From: Candidatus Schekmanbacteria bacterium
Lineage (GTDB): Bacteria; Schekmanbacteria; GWA2-38-11; J061
Assembly: GCA_003695725.1 (NCBI GenBank)
Contig: RFHX01000347.1
Span: 1-7,218 of the forward strand
Length of the DNA: 7,218 bases
Direction: 5' to 3'
This document shows positions 1 through 7,180 of this stretch, piece after piece; position 1 is the stretch's first letter; each line of letters starts with the position of its first letter. The notes below the pieces were generated by a model. It had not been told where the DNA came from and did not search any database. It saw only the letters and a program-made list of their open reading frames with translations. The position numbers were made by a program, and so were the translations under genes.

Positions 1-179
1 ACAAATGGTCAAAAAGCATAAAAAACGACAATGAAATTGAAAAACTTGCAAAACTCTATCGCCCGCAACTTTCCTATTATTCAGATGCAGTGAAGAAGCT
101 CTATCCTTCAAAAAAAATCGAAACATATCTCTTACTAATAGGGGCACCTAAAGGAAAAAGACTTGTTAAAATCTTATAA
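1..179 (+). CDS. C-terminal fragment of a RecB-type (PD-(D/E)XK) nuclease-domain protein, possibly AddA/UvrD-like
   Basis: The gene is cut by the left edge; 58 codons are visible, read from position 3 and ending at TAA 177-179. The readable part has the sequence YRPQLSYYSDAVKKLYP followed by a beta-strand-like ETYLLLIG. A Y-x2-Q-x3-Y element (Gln22 and Tyr26 of the fragment), then a helix ending in LYP and a hydrophobic strand, is the usual C-terminal end of the RecB-family nuclease domain in AddA, AddB and related helicase-nucleases, where the QxxxY motif follows the catalytic D-E-K residues. Those proteins process double-strand DNA ends for recombination. The helicase motifs and catalytic nuclease residues lie outside the window, so AddA, AddB, a stand-alone RecB-like nuclease or a UvrD-nuclease fusion cannot be told apart. 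The family call rests on this short motif and the tail pattern only. Confidence 0.6.
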   Translation, partial: KWSKSIKNDNEIEKLAKLYRPQLSYYSDAVKKLYPSKKIETYLLLIGAPKGKRLVKIL

Positions 180-182
180 ATT

Positions 183-188
183 TATAAT
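183..188 (+). promoter_or_regulatory. Possible -10 element for the flavoprotein gene
   Basis: A perfect TATAAT lies just after the stop codon of the upstream gene, about 72 bp before the ATG at 261. No good -35 is seen at the right distance; the best 17-bp-spaced hexamer is GACTTG at 160-165. The region is very AT-rich, so a chance match is likely. The gene may instead be read through from upstream. Confidence 0.22.
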
Positions 189-204
189 CTAAATTCACAA
201 AATG

Positions 205-230
205 CTTATATCATTCAGAATAAGATTTTT
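205..230 (+). terminator. Weak terminator-like hairpin after the nuclease-domain gene
   Basis: CTTAT at 205-209 pairs with ATAAG at 220-224 across a 10-nt loop, and a run of T (226-230) follows closely, as in an intrinsic terminator. The stem is short and almost all A/T. The right arm belongs to a longer element, ATAAGATTTT (220-229), which is also the exact reverse complement of 168-177 at the end of the upstream gene, so two alternative pairings exist. Function is inferred from position and shape only. Confidence 0.3.
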
Positions 231-260
231 AAAAAATAACGAAATAACGGAGGGGTCAGA

Positions 261-785
261 ATGGCTGAAGACTTTCAAAAAGAAATAGAAAAGGATTTCA
301 CTGAAATCTTAAAGGGTAGAATAAAACGACTTACAAAAGATGAACTCAAAGATGTAATAGTTGAATTCCTTGCAAGCCACTGCCTTTGCACAATAGCAAC
401 CTGCGACAGCAATATTCCGCGCTCAACACCGGTAAGATATAAAAGCGATGGCTTAGACATCTATATTCTCACGGAAGGAGGGGGGAAGCTGAAAAATATC
501 TTAAACAATCCAAAAGTTTCGGTAAGTCTATACGGAGAATACAGTGGATTTGAAAGTGTCAAAGGATTGCAAATATGGGGCAACGCAGAAATAATAACTC
601 CCAAAGACAAAGAAAAATATCAGGAAGCAAGGAATATAATCAAATCTGAAGAAAGGGAAGATCTAAAAAAATTAGGTCCTCTTCCAATAAGAGATAAATT
701 GAAAGTCATCAAGATAAAAACTGAAAAGGCAAGATATCTAAGTTTCCCCGATGGAATATTAAATCAAGTGTGGGAAGCCGAATAG
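261..785 (+). CDS. Pyridoxamine 5'-phosphate oxidase family (FMN-binding split-barrel) protein
   Basis: This 174-aa protein has a charged helical N-terminus (residues 1-35) followed by a split-barrel core. The core is readable as FLASHCLCTIATCD (36-49), the strand PRSTPVRYKSDGLDIYILT (53-71), the turn GGGKLKNILNNPKVSVSLY (73-91) and the strand KGLQIWGNAEII (101-112). The pattern of a first strand with short-side-chain residues, then P-x-x-TPV, then K-x-x-N(I/L)xxNPxV is typical of the general PNPOx-like family, which binds FMN, or in some members heme or F420, as a soluble homodimer. The substrate cannot be read from the sequence, and it is unlikely to be PdxH itself because the PLP-binding C-terminal region is not recognisable. 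ATG at 261 is preceded by a strong GGAGGGG, six bases away. The gene runs into the opposing PAP2 gene with no spacer. It could be a general stress-type or small-molecule flavin reductase. Confidence 0.87.
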   Translation: MAEDFQKEIEKDFTEILKGRIKRLTKDELKDVIVEFLASHCLCTIATCDSNIPRSTPVRYKSDGLDIYILTEGGGKLKNILNNPKVSVSLYGEYSGFESVKGLQIWGNAEIITPKDKEKYQEARNIIKSEEREDLKKLGPLPIRDKLKVIKIKTEKARYLSFPDGILNQVWEAE

Positions 786-1340
786 TTATATACTCCAACG
801 TTTGACAGCACTCTCCTTTATTTTTTCAAGGATATAATTGCAAAAAAGAGCAATAAAACTTCCCAATATTGCTCCTGCTAAAACATCAGAGGGATAATGG
901 ACTCCCATATAGACCCTTGAAAGAGCAACAAGAAATGCGGCAGACAAAAAATAAACACGCCCTTTCGGATACTTCAAAGCCATAAAAACGGCCCATGTGA
1001 AGGCAATTGTGCTGTGTCCTGATGGGAAAGAATAACTTTGAAGCGGGAATCCTATTATATTCACCCAATCATAAGAATACATTGGTCTTTGTCGGGCAAA
1101 AAAAACTTTCAAGAAACGATACGAATAGCGGGCTGTCAACATCACAATGATAAAAGATGATATATTATATATTTTATCCCTTCTCACCATAAAGAAACAT
1201 AAAATGCCGCCAAGAATAACAAGGTAAAAACTTCCGGCATAAGTAATGACAGGCATTGAATAGTCGAGAAGAGAGTTTTTTATTATGACATTTATGAATC
1301 TTAAAATGTCAGCGTCCAAATTTATAAAATATTCAATCAT
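786..1340 (-). CDS. PAP2 family membrane phosphatase (lipid phosphatase, BcrC/PgpB-like)
   Basis: This 184-aa integral membrane protein carries all three signatures of the PAP2 acid phosphatase superfamily: K78-x6-R85-P86; PSGH at 106-109 with the catalytic His109; and S141-R142-x5-H148-x3-D152, whose His148 is the expected nucleophile and Asp152 its partner. Hydrophobic segments lie at about 35-52, 60-70, 110-122, 130-141 and 153-171. Known members dephosphorylate undecaprenyl pyrophosphate, phosphatidylglycerol phosphate or other lipid phosphates at the outer face of the cytoplasmic membrane. The compact length and the LDYSMPVITYAGS start resemble BcrC-like enzymes, but the substrate is not decided by sequence. 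The ATG shares one base with the uvrA stop in a TAATG junction, with no Shine-Dalgarno sequence upstream, so translation probably depends on ribosomes finishing uvrA. No terminator is visible downstream, where it abuts the opposing gene. Confidence 0.93.
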   Translation of the reverse strand: MIEYFINLDADILRFINVIIKNSLLDYSMPVITYAGSFYLVILGGILCFFMVRRDKIYNISSFIIVMLTARYSYRFLKVFFARQRPMYSYDWVNIIGFPLQSYSFPSGHSTIAFTWAVFMALKYPKGRVYFLSAAFLVALSRVYMGVHYPSDVLAGAILGSFIALFCNYILEKIKESAVKRWSI

Positions 1341-4174
1341 TACATTGAAAGGTATTGTTTAAGAGCTATACCTGTATAGGATTTGGAATTCATCATAATT
1401 TTTTCTGGTCTGTCAAAAGCAACAACATTACCCCCTTCATCACCTCCCTCAGGCCCCAAATCAATAATATAATCTGCCGATTTTATGACATCCAAGTTAT
1501 GCTCAATTACAATAACAGTATTTCCATTATCAGTGAGACGATTCAAGATTTCGAGAAGCTTTCGAATATCATCAAAATGCAGTCCTGTTGTCGGCTCATC
1601 CAAAATATAAAGAGTTTTTCCCGTGCTTATTCTTGAAAGCTCTTTCGCAAGTTTAACTCGTTGTGCCTCACCTCCGGAAAGGGTTGTTGCTGACTGTCCA
1701 AGTTTGATATATCCAAGCCCTACATCATTAAGGGTTTCAAGTTTTCTTTTCACGGCAGGAATATTCTCAAAAAGATTCAGCGCTTCGCTAACTGTCATAT
1801 CTAAAACTTCTGCTATATTTTTTCCCTTATACCTAATGTCGAGTGTTTCACGGTTATATCTTTTCCCAAGACATACTTCACAGGTAACATAGATATCCGG
1901 TAAAAAGTGCATCTCTATTTTTTTAACACCATCACCATCACAGGCATCGCACCTTCCTCCTTTGACATTAAAGCTAAACCTTCCCGGCTTATATCCGCGC
2001 ATTCTCGATTCTGAAACCATTGAAAAAAGGTTTCTTATATCTGAAAATACTCCCACATAGGTAGCAGGATTTGAACGGGGAGTTCTTCCAATAGGTGATT
2101 GGTCGATATTAATTACCTTATCAATATGCTCGACACCCTCGATTTTCTCATATTTACAGGGTGACTCTTTTGCCCTATAAAACATCTTCGCCAATGCTTT
2201 ATACAATGTTTCAATCACGAGTGTGCTTTTGCCCGAACCCGATACACCTGTAACACAAATAAAGGTCCCAAGAGGGAATTTAACATCAATATTTTTTAAG
2301 TTATTGCCGCTTGCACCTATAACTTTAATCACCTTGCCATTGCCATTTCGCCGCTTCCAAGGTTCAGGCAAAGGAATAGATATCCTCGATGAAAGATAAG
2401 CTCCGGTAAGTGATTTTTCAGATTTTTTAATTTCTGCCGGAGTCCCTTGTGCAACTATATAACCACCTTCCAATCCTGCACCCGGACCAAGGTCAACAAC
2501 ATAATCAGCTGAGAGAATAGTATCAGCATCATGTTCAACAATAATTACAGTATTGCCCATATCCTTAAGTCGTTTCAAAGTGGCTAATAGTTTTTTGTGG
2601 TCTCTGTTATGCAAGCCGATGCTGGGCTCATCAAGAATGTACAAAACACCCATCAAAGATGAGCCGATCTGAGTGGCAAGTCTAATCCTTTGAGCTTCTC
2701 CACCGGATAAAGTTCCTGCTTGACGGTTGAGTGTTAAATAATCGAGTCCTACTGAAATAAGGAAACCAAGTCGTTCCTTAATCTCCTTAATAATTCTTTT
2801 TGATATTTCTTCTTCGCGCTTATTTAGTTTTAATTCAGAAAACCATTTATAGGCATCAGCAATTGATTTTTCCGTAACTTGGCTAATGTTTAGCCCTTTT
2901 ATTTTTACAGAAAGATATTCTTTTTTTAACCTCCCCCCATTGCATTGTGGACATTTCATTATCCTCATAAACTGCTCTATTTCTTCTCTCACCTTGTCTG
3001 ACTCCGTAGACCGATACCTATTTTCAAGACGAGGTATTACGCCTTCGAATTCTTTGCGGAAAAGATATTTATTCTTTTTGCTCTCATAGGAAAATTCAAT
3101 CTCAACTCCTGAAGCACCATAAAGTATCTTTTTCCTCACCTTTTCAAGTAGTTTCTCGAAAGGAATATCAAGAGAAAATTTCAATTTCTTTGACAGCGTC
3201 GATAATGTTTTTTGATGAAAATCTCTGAATTTCAAATGCCATGGCAAAATTGCCCCTTCCCTCAAAGTCTTCTTCTTATCAGGAACGACTAAATCCGGGT
3301 CTATGGAAAGGATTGTTCCTAAACCTCCGCACTGTTCACAAGCACCGTAGGGACTGTTAAAAGAAAATACCCTCGGTACAAGTTCAGGAAGACTTGTGCC
3401 GCATTCTATACAGGCAAATTTCTCTGAAAAAGTAACTTCCTGCGATTTGTCAAAAACTACAGTAACTAATCCACCGGACAATTTGAGAGCAGTCTCAACT
3501 GAATCTGCTACTCTCTGCTTTGCAGATTTTTTAAGTACGAGACGGTCGATAACAACTTCGATTGTATGCTTTTTGTTTTTATCAATCTTTATTTCATCAT
3601 CAAGGTCATATGTGGTGCCGTCTATTCGACATCTGACAAATCCCTGTTTTTTTATATCCAAAAGGAGTTTCTTATATTCTCCTTTCTTACCTCTGACAAT
3701 AGGAGAAAAAATCGTTATTTTAGTTCCCTCCTCTGCTTCACAAATCCTATCTGTTATTTGTGTAGATGTCTGCGCTGCAATCTCTTTTCCACATATATGA
3801 CAATGGGGTTTCCCAATCCTCGAATACAAAAGGCGGAGATAATCGTATATCTCTGTAACGGTCCCTACCGTAGAACGTGGATTTTTTGTTGTCGTTTTCT
3901 GCTCGATTGAAATTGCAGGAGACAGCCCTTCTATTCTTTCTACATCTGGCTTCTCCATCAACTCCAAGAATTGTCGGGCATAGGCCGATAATGATTCAAC
4001 ATAACGGCGCTGCCCTTCAGCATAAATTGTATCGAAAGCAAGCGAAGATTTCCCTGAACCTGACAAACCTGTAATGACAGTTATATTATTTCGAGGAATT
4101 TCAAGATTTAAATTTTTCAGATTATGCTCTTTTGCTCCCTCGATTATAATTTTTCTAACATCTTTGTCCTGCAT
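1340..4174 (-). CDS. uvrA: Excinuclease ABC subunit A, UvrA
   Basis: This 944-aa protein is full length (E. coli UvrA is 940 aa). It is the damage-recognition ATPase of nucleotide excision repair; as a dimer it loads UvrB onto distorted DNA. Two ABC modules are complete: Walker [10 protein letters not shown] at 36-44 (Lys42) and GVSGSGKST at 643-651 (Lys649); signatures LSGGEAQR at 489-496 and 832-839; Walker B LYILDEP ending in D515-E516 and D859-E860; and switch histidines at 548 and 892. The first module contains a zinc site, Cys255/258/279/282, and the second contains the DNA-contacting zinc finger Cys742/745/765/768 (C-x2-C-x19-C-x2-C). Extra CxxC pairs at 125/128 and 408/411 are also usual in the family. 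The start is supported by GGGGAA just before ATG and by the typical first strand [15 protein letters not shown]. No LexA-type operator is visible upstream, so SOS control is not supported. It is co-directional and overlapping with the PAP2 gene. Confidence 0.99.
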   Translation of the reverse strand: MQDKDVRKIIIEGAKEHNLKNLNLEIPRNNITVITGLSGSGKSSLAFDTIYAEGQRRYVESLSAYARQFLELMEKPDVERIEGLSPAISIEQKTTTKNPRSTVGTVTEIYDYLRLLYSRIGKPHCHICGKEIAAQTSTQITDRICEAEEGTKITIFSPIVRGKKGEYKKLLLDIKKQGFVRCRIDGTTYDLDDEIKIDKNKKHTIEVVIDRLVLKKSAKQRVADSVETALKLSGGLVTVVFDKSQEVTFSEKFACIECGTSLPELVPRVFSFNSPYGACEQCGGLGTILSIDPDLVVPDKKKTLREGAILPWHLKFRDFHQKTLSTLSKKLKFSLDIPFEKLLEKVRKKILYGASGVEIEFSYESKKNKYLFRKEFEGVIPRLENRYRSTESDKVREEIEQFMRIMKCPQCNGGRLKKEYLSVKIKGLNISQVTEKSIADAYKWFSELKLNKREEEISKRIIKEIKERLGFLISVGLDYLTLNRQAGTLSGGEAQRIRLATQIGSSLMGVLYILDEPSIGLHNRDHKKLLATLKRLKDMGNTVIIVEHDADTILSADYVVDLGPGAGLEGGYIVAQGTPAEIKKSEKSLTGAYLSSRISIPLPEPWKRRNGNGKVIKVIGASGNNLKNIDVKFPLGTFICVTGVSGSGKSTLVIETLYKALAKMFYRAKESPCKYEKIEGVEHIDKVINIDQSPIGRTPRSNPATYVGVFSDIRNLFSMVSESRMRGYKPGRFSFNVKGGRCDACDGDGVKKIEMHFLPDIYVTCEVCLGKRYNRETLDIRYKGKNIAEVLDMTVSEALNLFENIPAVKRKLETLNDVGLGYIKLGQSATTLSGGEAQRVKLAKELSRISTGKTLYILDEPTTGLHFDDIRKLLEILNRLTDNGNTVIVIEHNLDVIKSADYIIDLGPEGGDEGGNVVAFDRPEKIMMNSKSYTGIALKQYLSM

Positions 4175-4238
4175 TTTTCCCCATTATTTGAATATAATTA
4201 AAACAAATACAATCTAACCCCTTCAAACTCAGATGATA

Positions 4239-4267
4239 ATTTTTAAAATTGAAAATGTTTTTGTCAA
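4239..4267 (-). promoter_or_regulatory. Candidate sigma70 promoter for uvrA-PAP2
   Basis: On the minus strand a perfect -35 hexamer, TTGACA, occupies 4262-4267. At 16-17 bp spacing it faces TAAAAA or AAAAAT (4239-4245), each 4 of 6 to consensus. This would give uvrA a leader of roughly 60 nt. The -10 is mediocre and the region is AT-rich. The 193-bp gap after ispF and the exact -35 are what make it plausible. A second, weaker pair (TTGAAG at 4221-4226 with TTTTAA at 4198-4203, 17 bp apart) also exists. Confidence 0.4.
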
Positions 4268-4302
4268 TATAGAGATGCTATGAATTTACAAAATATTGAG
4301 GC

Positions 4303-4332
4303 AAGCATTGATTTTTAGCTAAAACGATGCTT
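4303..4332 (-). terminator. Hairpin between ispF and uvrA, possible weak terminator
   Basis: AAGCAT at 4303-4308 pairs with ATGCTT at 4327-4332. Two more pairs, one of them a wobble, extend the stem. After a two-base bulge, the 12-base palindrome TTTTAGCTAAAA (4313-4324) closes it. It lies 36 bp past the ispF stop and upstream of the candidate uvrA promoter, a natural place to end the carD-ispF transcript. No T-run follows on the minus strand, so it is not a standard intrinsic terminator. It could instead protect the mRNA 3' end. Confidence 0.3.
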
Positions 4333-4342
4333 CGAGATTTTG

Positions 4343-4375
4343 CTTTTTGAAAGTAAAAATTTCACGCTCAAAAAG
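4343..4375 (-). repeat. 8-bp inverted repeat spanning the ispF stop codon
   Basis: CTTTTTGA at 4343-4350 and TCAAAAAG at 4368-4375 are perfect reverse complements separated by 17 bases. The right arm contains the ispF TGA stop (complement of 4368-4370). The stem is mostly A/T and no T-tract follows in the direction of transcription, so its role, if any, is uncertain. With the hairpin at 4303-4332 it makes two tandem stem-loops after ispF. Confidence 0.3.
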
Positions 4376-4841
4376 TGTTTATAAGAGCCACTGCTATTGC
4401 TGCCACTCCTTCTTTTCTTCCGATAAATCCCATTTTTTCATTGGTTTTTGCTTTTATGTTGATCTGGTGTGGCTCTATCTCCAGAACTTCAGAAAGGTTT
4501 TGTTCCATTCTATCCTTATAATCTGAAAAATTCGGCTCTTCAGCGATTATTGTAGCATCGATATTTTCAATAAAAAAACCGTTATTATCAATTAACTCTT
4601 TGACTTTTTTCAAAAGCACCAGACTTGAAATATTTTCATATTCATCATCTGTATCTGGGAAATGCTCACCAATGTCCCCTTCACCAAGAGCGCCAATCAA
4701 AGCATCACAGATTGCATGACTTAAAACATCGGCATCTGAATGGCCACCTAATCCTCTTTCATAAGGAATTTCAATTCCAGCAATAACAAGCCGTCTGCCT
4801 TCCTCGAAGGGATGGACATCATTGCCTATTCCTATCCGCAT
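4368..4841 (-). CDS. ispF: 2-C-methyl-D-erythritol 2,4-cyclodiphosphate synthase, IspF
   Basis: This 157-aa protein matches the family length (about 159 in E. coli). It converts CDP-methylerythritol 2-phosphate to the 2,4-cyclodiphosphate with release of CMP, the fifth step of the MEP isoprenoid pathway, as a soluble homotrimer. The metal ligands are present as D8-V-H10 and His42. GGHSDADVLSHAICDALIGA (32-51), GDIGEHFPDTD (55-65) and KTNEKMGFIGRKEG (132-145) are the standard substrate- and CMP-binding blocks. The N-terminus MRIGIGNDVHPF is the normal one, and GGGGAGA about nine bases before the ATG is a good ribosome binding site. It follows ispD after 24 bp in the same direction. It is a separate gene, not the IspDF fusion known in some proteobacteria. 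Nothing is missing or broken. Confidence 0.98.
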   Translation of the reverse strand: MRIGIGNDVHPFEEGRRLVIAGIEIPYERGLGGHSDADVLSHAICDALIGALGEGDIGEHFPDTDDEYENISSLVLLKKVKELIDNNGFFIENIDATIIAEEPNFSDYKDRMEQNLSEVLEIEPHQINIKAKTNEKMGFIGRKEGVAAIAVALINTF

Positions 4842-4865
4842 TATTGATATCTCCCCATATTAAAT

Positions 4866-5561
4866 TCAATCAAAATTTCCAAGTAAAAATTCAGCCAATT
4901 TAATATCATCTGGTTTCGTTATCTTTATATTTTTTTCAGAACTCTCAATAATCCTTATTCTTGCCCCAATTTCTTCAGCCATTGATGATTCATCAGTATA
5001 TTCTCTATTACTCTCAAAGGCATAATCAAAAGATTTCTCCAAAACATCTCTCTTAAAAATCTGAGGCGTTTGAGCCCTGAAAAGCTCTTTTCTGTCTAAA
5101 GTTTCTGTAATTACCTTATTACTGTCAATTTTCTTTACCGTATCACTTATTGGCACTGCAAATATAACCCCGTCATAGTTTTTAAGATGAGCGATTGCAT
5201 CCTTTACCAAATCTGTTTCAAAAAAGGGCCTTACAGCATCATGTATCAATATTATATCAGCGCAAGGGTTACAATTTTTAAATCCATTATACACTGAATT
5301 CTGTCTCTTTTCTCCACCTTTTACTATTTTATCCACTTTTAAATTCATTTTCTCTATCAGCTCTTCAACCATACTATTCCATTTATCATAGTTTTGGAGA
5401 GGCAATGTTAAAACTACTTCATCTATAATATTGATTTCATTTATCTTTTCGAGTGTATGTTGAATCAGATATTTTGAACCTATTTTTAAAAATTGTTTTG
5501 GTCTATCAGTCTTCATCCGTAGTCCGAGGCCTCCGGCGACTACAATTGCCGACACAAACAT
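4866..5561 (-). CDS. ispD: 2-C-methyl-D-erythritol 4-phosphate cytidylyltransferase, IspD
   Basis: This 231-aa protein transfers CMP from CTP to methylerythritol 4-phosphate (third MEP-pathway step). It is a soluble Rossmann-like nucleotidyltransferase. Visible motifs in order: VVAGGLGLRM (7-16, Arg15 in the CTP loop), PKQF (21-24, Lys22), GGEKRQNSVYNG (82-93), HDAVRPF (107-113, metal-binding Asp108), AVPISDTVK (135-143), RAQTPQIF (162-169), YTDESS (188-193) and NIKITKPDD (211-219), whose first lysine, Lys213, corresponds to the conserved catalytic one. The length is typical. The ATG lies two bases after the stop of the PIN/TRAM gene, and its AGGA ribosome binding site sits inside the last codons of that gene, so the two are probably translationally coupled. 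The ispF gene 24 bp downstream acts two steps later; the intervening kinase gene ispE is not in the window. Confidence 0.98.
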   Translation of the reverse strand: MFVSAIVVAGGLGLRMKTDRPKQFLKIGSKYLIQHTLEKINEINIIDEVVLTLPLQNYDKWNSMVEELIEKMNLKVDKIVKGGEKRQNSVYNGFKNCNPCADIILIHDAVRPFFETDLVKDAIAHLKNYDGVIFAVPISDTVKKIDSNKVITETLDRKELFRAQTPQIFKRDVLEKSFDYAFESNREYTDESSMAEEIGARIRIIESSEKNIKITKPDDIKLAEFLLGNFD

Positions 5562-5563
5562 TT

Positions 5564-6607
5564 TTATTCCTCGTACTTTTTGGATGAATCACTCTCTGAA
5601 TAGGAATCCGATTCTTTGAGCTTCCCAAATATCATTCTACCAGCAGTTGTCTGCAGAACACTTGTAACTGTCACATCAACATTTGAGCCAAGTTGGTCTC
5701 TGGCATTGTCTACAACTACCATAGTTCCGTCATCTAAATATGCAACTGCCTGACCGCTCTCTTTACCCTCCTTAATTAGATAAACCTTCATAATTTCACC
5801 TGGCAAAACTACTGGCTTGAGTGCATTAGCTAACAGGTTGATATTAAGGACGCTTACACCTTGCAGTTCAGCTACTTTGTTGAGATTAAAATCATTTGTA
5901 AGAATTTTTGCGCCCATATCCCTTGCAAGAGCAACCAACTTAGAATCAACTTCAGGAATTTTTGGGTAGTCGTTTTCAACAACCCGCACTTCAATCTGAT
6001 TAAGTTTTTGAAGTTTATTCAATACATCAAGCCCCCTTCTTCCCCTATTTCTTTTCAAACTATCTGAGGAGTCGGCAATATGTTGAAGCTCTCTCAAAAC
6101 AAACTGAGGAACAATAAGAACACCTTCCAAGAAATCAGTTTCGCAAATATCATAAATCCTTCCATCTATGATTACGCTCGTATCAAGAATCTTGTAGCTC
6201 TCTGCTTCAGATTTTGAACCTAAAAAGGGAAGGATTTTAGAAAATGTTGTACTATGCGCTTTTTTTGCTGCCAGCATTAATCCTAAATAGGCGCAAACCA
6301 AATAAGCCACAGGATAAACATCTTTCCCTACATCCTCTACACCTAAAGATACACATATGGTGTTTATAATTGCATTGCAGACAATAAGACCAACTAATAA
6401 TCCTACAGCGCCAAAAGCAACAGTTTTTAAGGTGATTTTGGACAACCTGATTTCAATTGCTACAACTAATAATCCTAAAACTGCACCTGCAATAGCACCA
6501 ATGATAAAACGATAGCTCTCATTTCCTTTCAAAAAGGCAATCTCATTAAAGATACGAGAGCCAAAATAAGATGATAAAGCTACTATTAAAATTCGGAAAA
6601 CTAACAT
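5564..6607 (-). CDS. Membrane-anchored PIN/TRAM-domain protein (YacL-like)
   Basis: This 347-aa protein has three parts. An N-terminal membrane region has about four hydrophobic helices, near residues 1-20, 33-52, 62-85 and 97-114. A PIN domain (about 138-260) has the acidic set D142 in [11 protein letters not shown]173 in VLRELQ, D221 in EVDSKL and D239 in LTNDFNL, the arrangement of metal-dependent PIN ribonucleases. A TRAM domain (about 264-330, [31 protein letters not shown]) is expected to bind RNA. The last 18 residues are a Ser/Asp/Glu-rich tail. The architecture matches B. subtilis YacL and its relatives, which also sit next to ispD; their cellular RNA target is not well established. 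A near-perfect AAAGGAGG supports the ATG start. It follows carD after 49 bp and overlaps the ispD ribosome binding site, so it belongs to the same operon. All acidic residues are present, so nuclease activity is plausible but not shown. Confidence 0.93.
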   Translation of the reverse strand: MLVFRILIVALSSYFGSRIFNEIAFLKGNESYRFIIGAIAGAVLGLLVVAIEIRLSKITLKTVAFGAVGLLVGLIVCNAIINTICVSLGVEDVGKDVYPVAYLVCAYLGLMLAAKKAHSTTFSKILPFLGSKSEAESYKILDTSVIIDGRIYDICETDFLEGVLIVPQFVLRELQHIADSSDSLKRNRGRRGLDVLNKLQKLNQIEVRVVENDYPKIPEVDSKLVALARDMGAKILTNDFNLNKVAELQGVSVLNINLLANALKPVVLPGEIMKVYLIKEGKESGQAVAYLDDGTMVVVDNARDQLGSNVDVTVTSVLQTTAGRMIFGKLKESDSYSESDSSKKYEE

Positions 6608-6613
6608 TGCGAG

Positions 6614-6630
6614 ACCTCCTTTGTGGAGAC
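6614..6630 (-). promoter_or_regulatory. Strong ribosome binding site of the PIN/TRAM gene, inside a small hairpin
   Basis: AAAGGAGG (complement of 6615-6622) lies seven bases before the ATG at 6607 and is the best Shine-Dalgarno sequence in the window. Its GGAG (6616-6619) can pair with CTCC (6625-6628) over a five-base ACAAA loop, with two G-U pairs extending the stem. The pairing could mask the site when the RNA is free of ribosomes; this is inference from a very short stem. Confidence 0.6.
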
Positions 6631-6656
6631 AGTTAAATTAGGAATATAATATCTAA

Positions 6657-7148
6657 TTATTTACCTGAAAAAATTTCAGAAAGCATCTCCTCTGCCTTGT
6701 TTTCATCAATCTTTTTGGCAAAGGATATCTCAGTTACTAACAATTTTCTGGTTGTATCGAGTATTTTCTTTTCTCCAAAAGAAAGTTCCTTTTCATTCTT
6801 TGCAAACATTAAATCGCGGTATACTTCACACGCTTTTTCAATGGAACCTGTTTTTATTTTATCAAGATACTCGGTATGGCGTCTATTCCAGTTGGGGTCT
6901 CCTTCTTCAGGTGAGCTTTTCAATATCTTAATTATTTTTTTTACTTGAGCATTCGAAATAATATTGCGCAGTCCGACTTTTTCTGCATTTTTTACAGGTA
7001 CCATTATCCTTGTCCTATTTTCTACAAGTTCAAGAACATAGTATTTTTCGATATTTTTATCTATCTTTTTCTCTTCAATTGCCACAATCTCAGCTACACC
7101 ATGCCCCGGATACACTACATGTGATCTTACTTTGAATGTCTTAGCCAT
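6657..7148 (-). CDS. CarD/CdnL family RNA polymerase-binding transcription regulator
   Basis: From the ATG at 7148 this is a 163-aa protein. The N-terminal part (about 1-65) is the CarD/TRCF RNA polymerase-interaction domain, seen in FKVRSHVVYPGHGVAEIVAIEE and the later strand YYVLELVENRTRIMVPV. It contacts the polymerase beta subunit. The C-terminal part (about 68-163) is helical and contains DPNWNRR with Trp87, the tryptophan that in CarD/CdnL proteins wedges into the promoter at the upstream edge of the melted -10 region to stabilise open complexes. Family members commonly activate rRNA and other growth genes. A TTG six bases upstream (7154) would add Met-Lys; neither start has a clear ribosome binding site. 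I prefer ATG because MAKTFKVRS is the more family-like N-terminus. It is the first gene of the carD-PIN/TRAM-ispD-ispF run, directly behind a good promoter. The gene symbol is left empty because carD and cdnL are not separable here. Confidence 0.93.
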   Translation of the reverse strand: MAKTFKVRSHVVYPGHGVAEIVAIEEKKIDKNIEKYYVLELVENRTRIMVPVKNAEKVGLRNIISNAQVKKIIKILKSSPEEGDPNWNRRHTEYLDKIKTGSIEKACEVYRDLMFAKNEKELSFGEKKILDTTRKLLVTEISFAKKIDENKAEEMLSEIFSGK

Positions 7149-7180
7149 TTTCAATGATTTTCATAATTAAGTTGGTAATT

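Noticed and set aside
3396-3800. A 134-codon open frame on the plus strand, with others at 1355-1892, 2886-3089, 3566-4074 and 6697-6948
   Set aside because: All lie antisense to strongly supported genes (uvrA and carD), lack family-like composition or ribosome binding sites, and read as low-complexity shadows rich in Ser, Phe and Leu.
1800-4174. Internally repeated motifs (two Walker A, two LSGGEAQR, several CxxC pairs) that might suggest a gene duplication or a toxin-antitoxin-like ABC protein
   Set aside because: They are the normal twin ABC modules and zinc sites of UvrA, in the expected order and spacing.
4238-4250. AATTTT-T-AAAATT palindrome considered as an operator
   Set aside because: It is a pure A/T palindrome in an AT-rich gap and no second copy was noticed in the window, so chance is the simplest explanation.
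4175-4367. Search for an SOS (LexA) operator upstream of uvrA
   Set aside because: Neither the CTGT-N8-ACAG type nor the GAAC-N4-GTTC type is present in the gap. Operators of unknown lineage-specific form cannot be excluded.
5990-6190. PIN domain considered as the toxin of a VapBC-type toxin-antitoxin pair
   Set aside because: The protein is 347 aa with N-terminal membrane helices and a C-terminal TRAM domain, and no small antitoxin gene is next to it. This is the YacL-like architecture.
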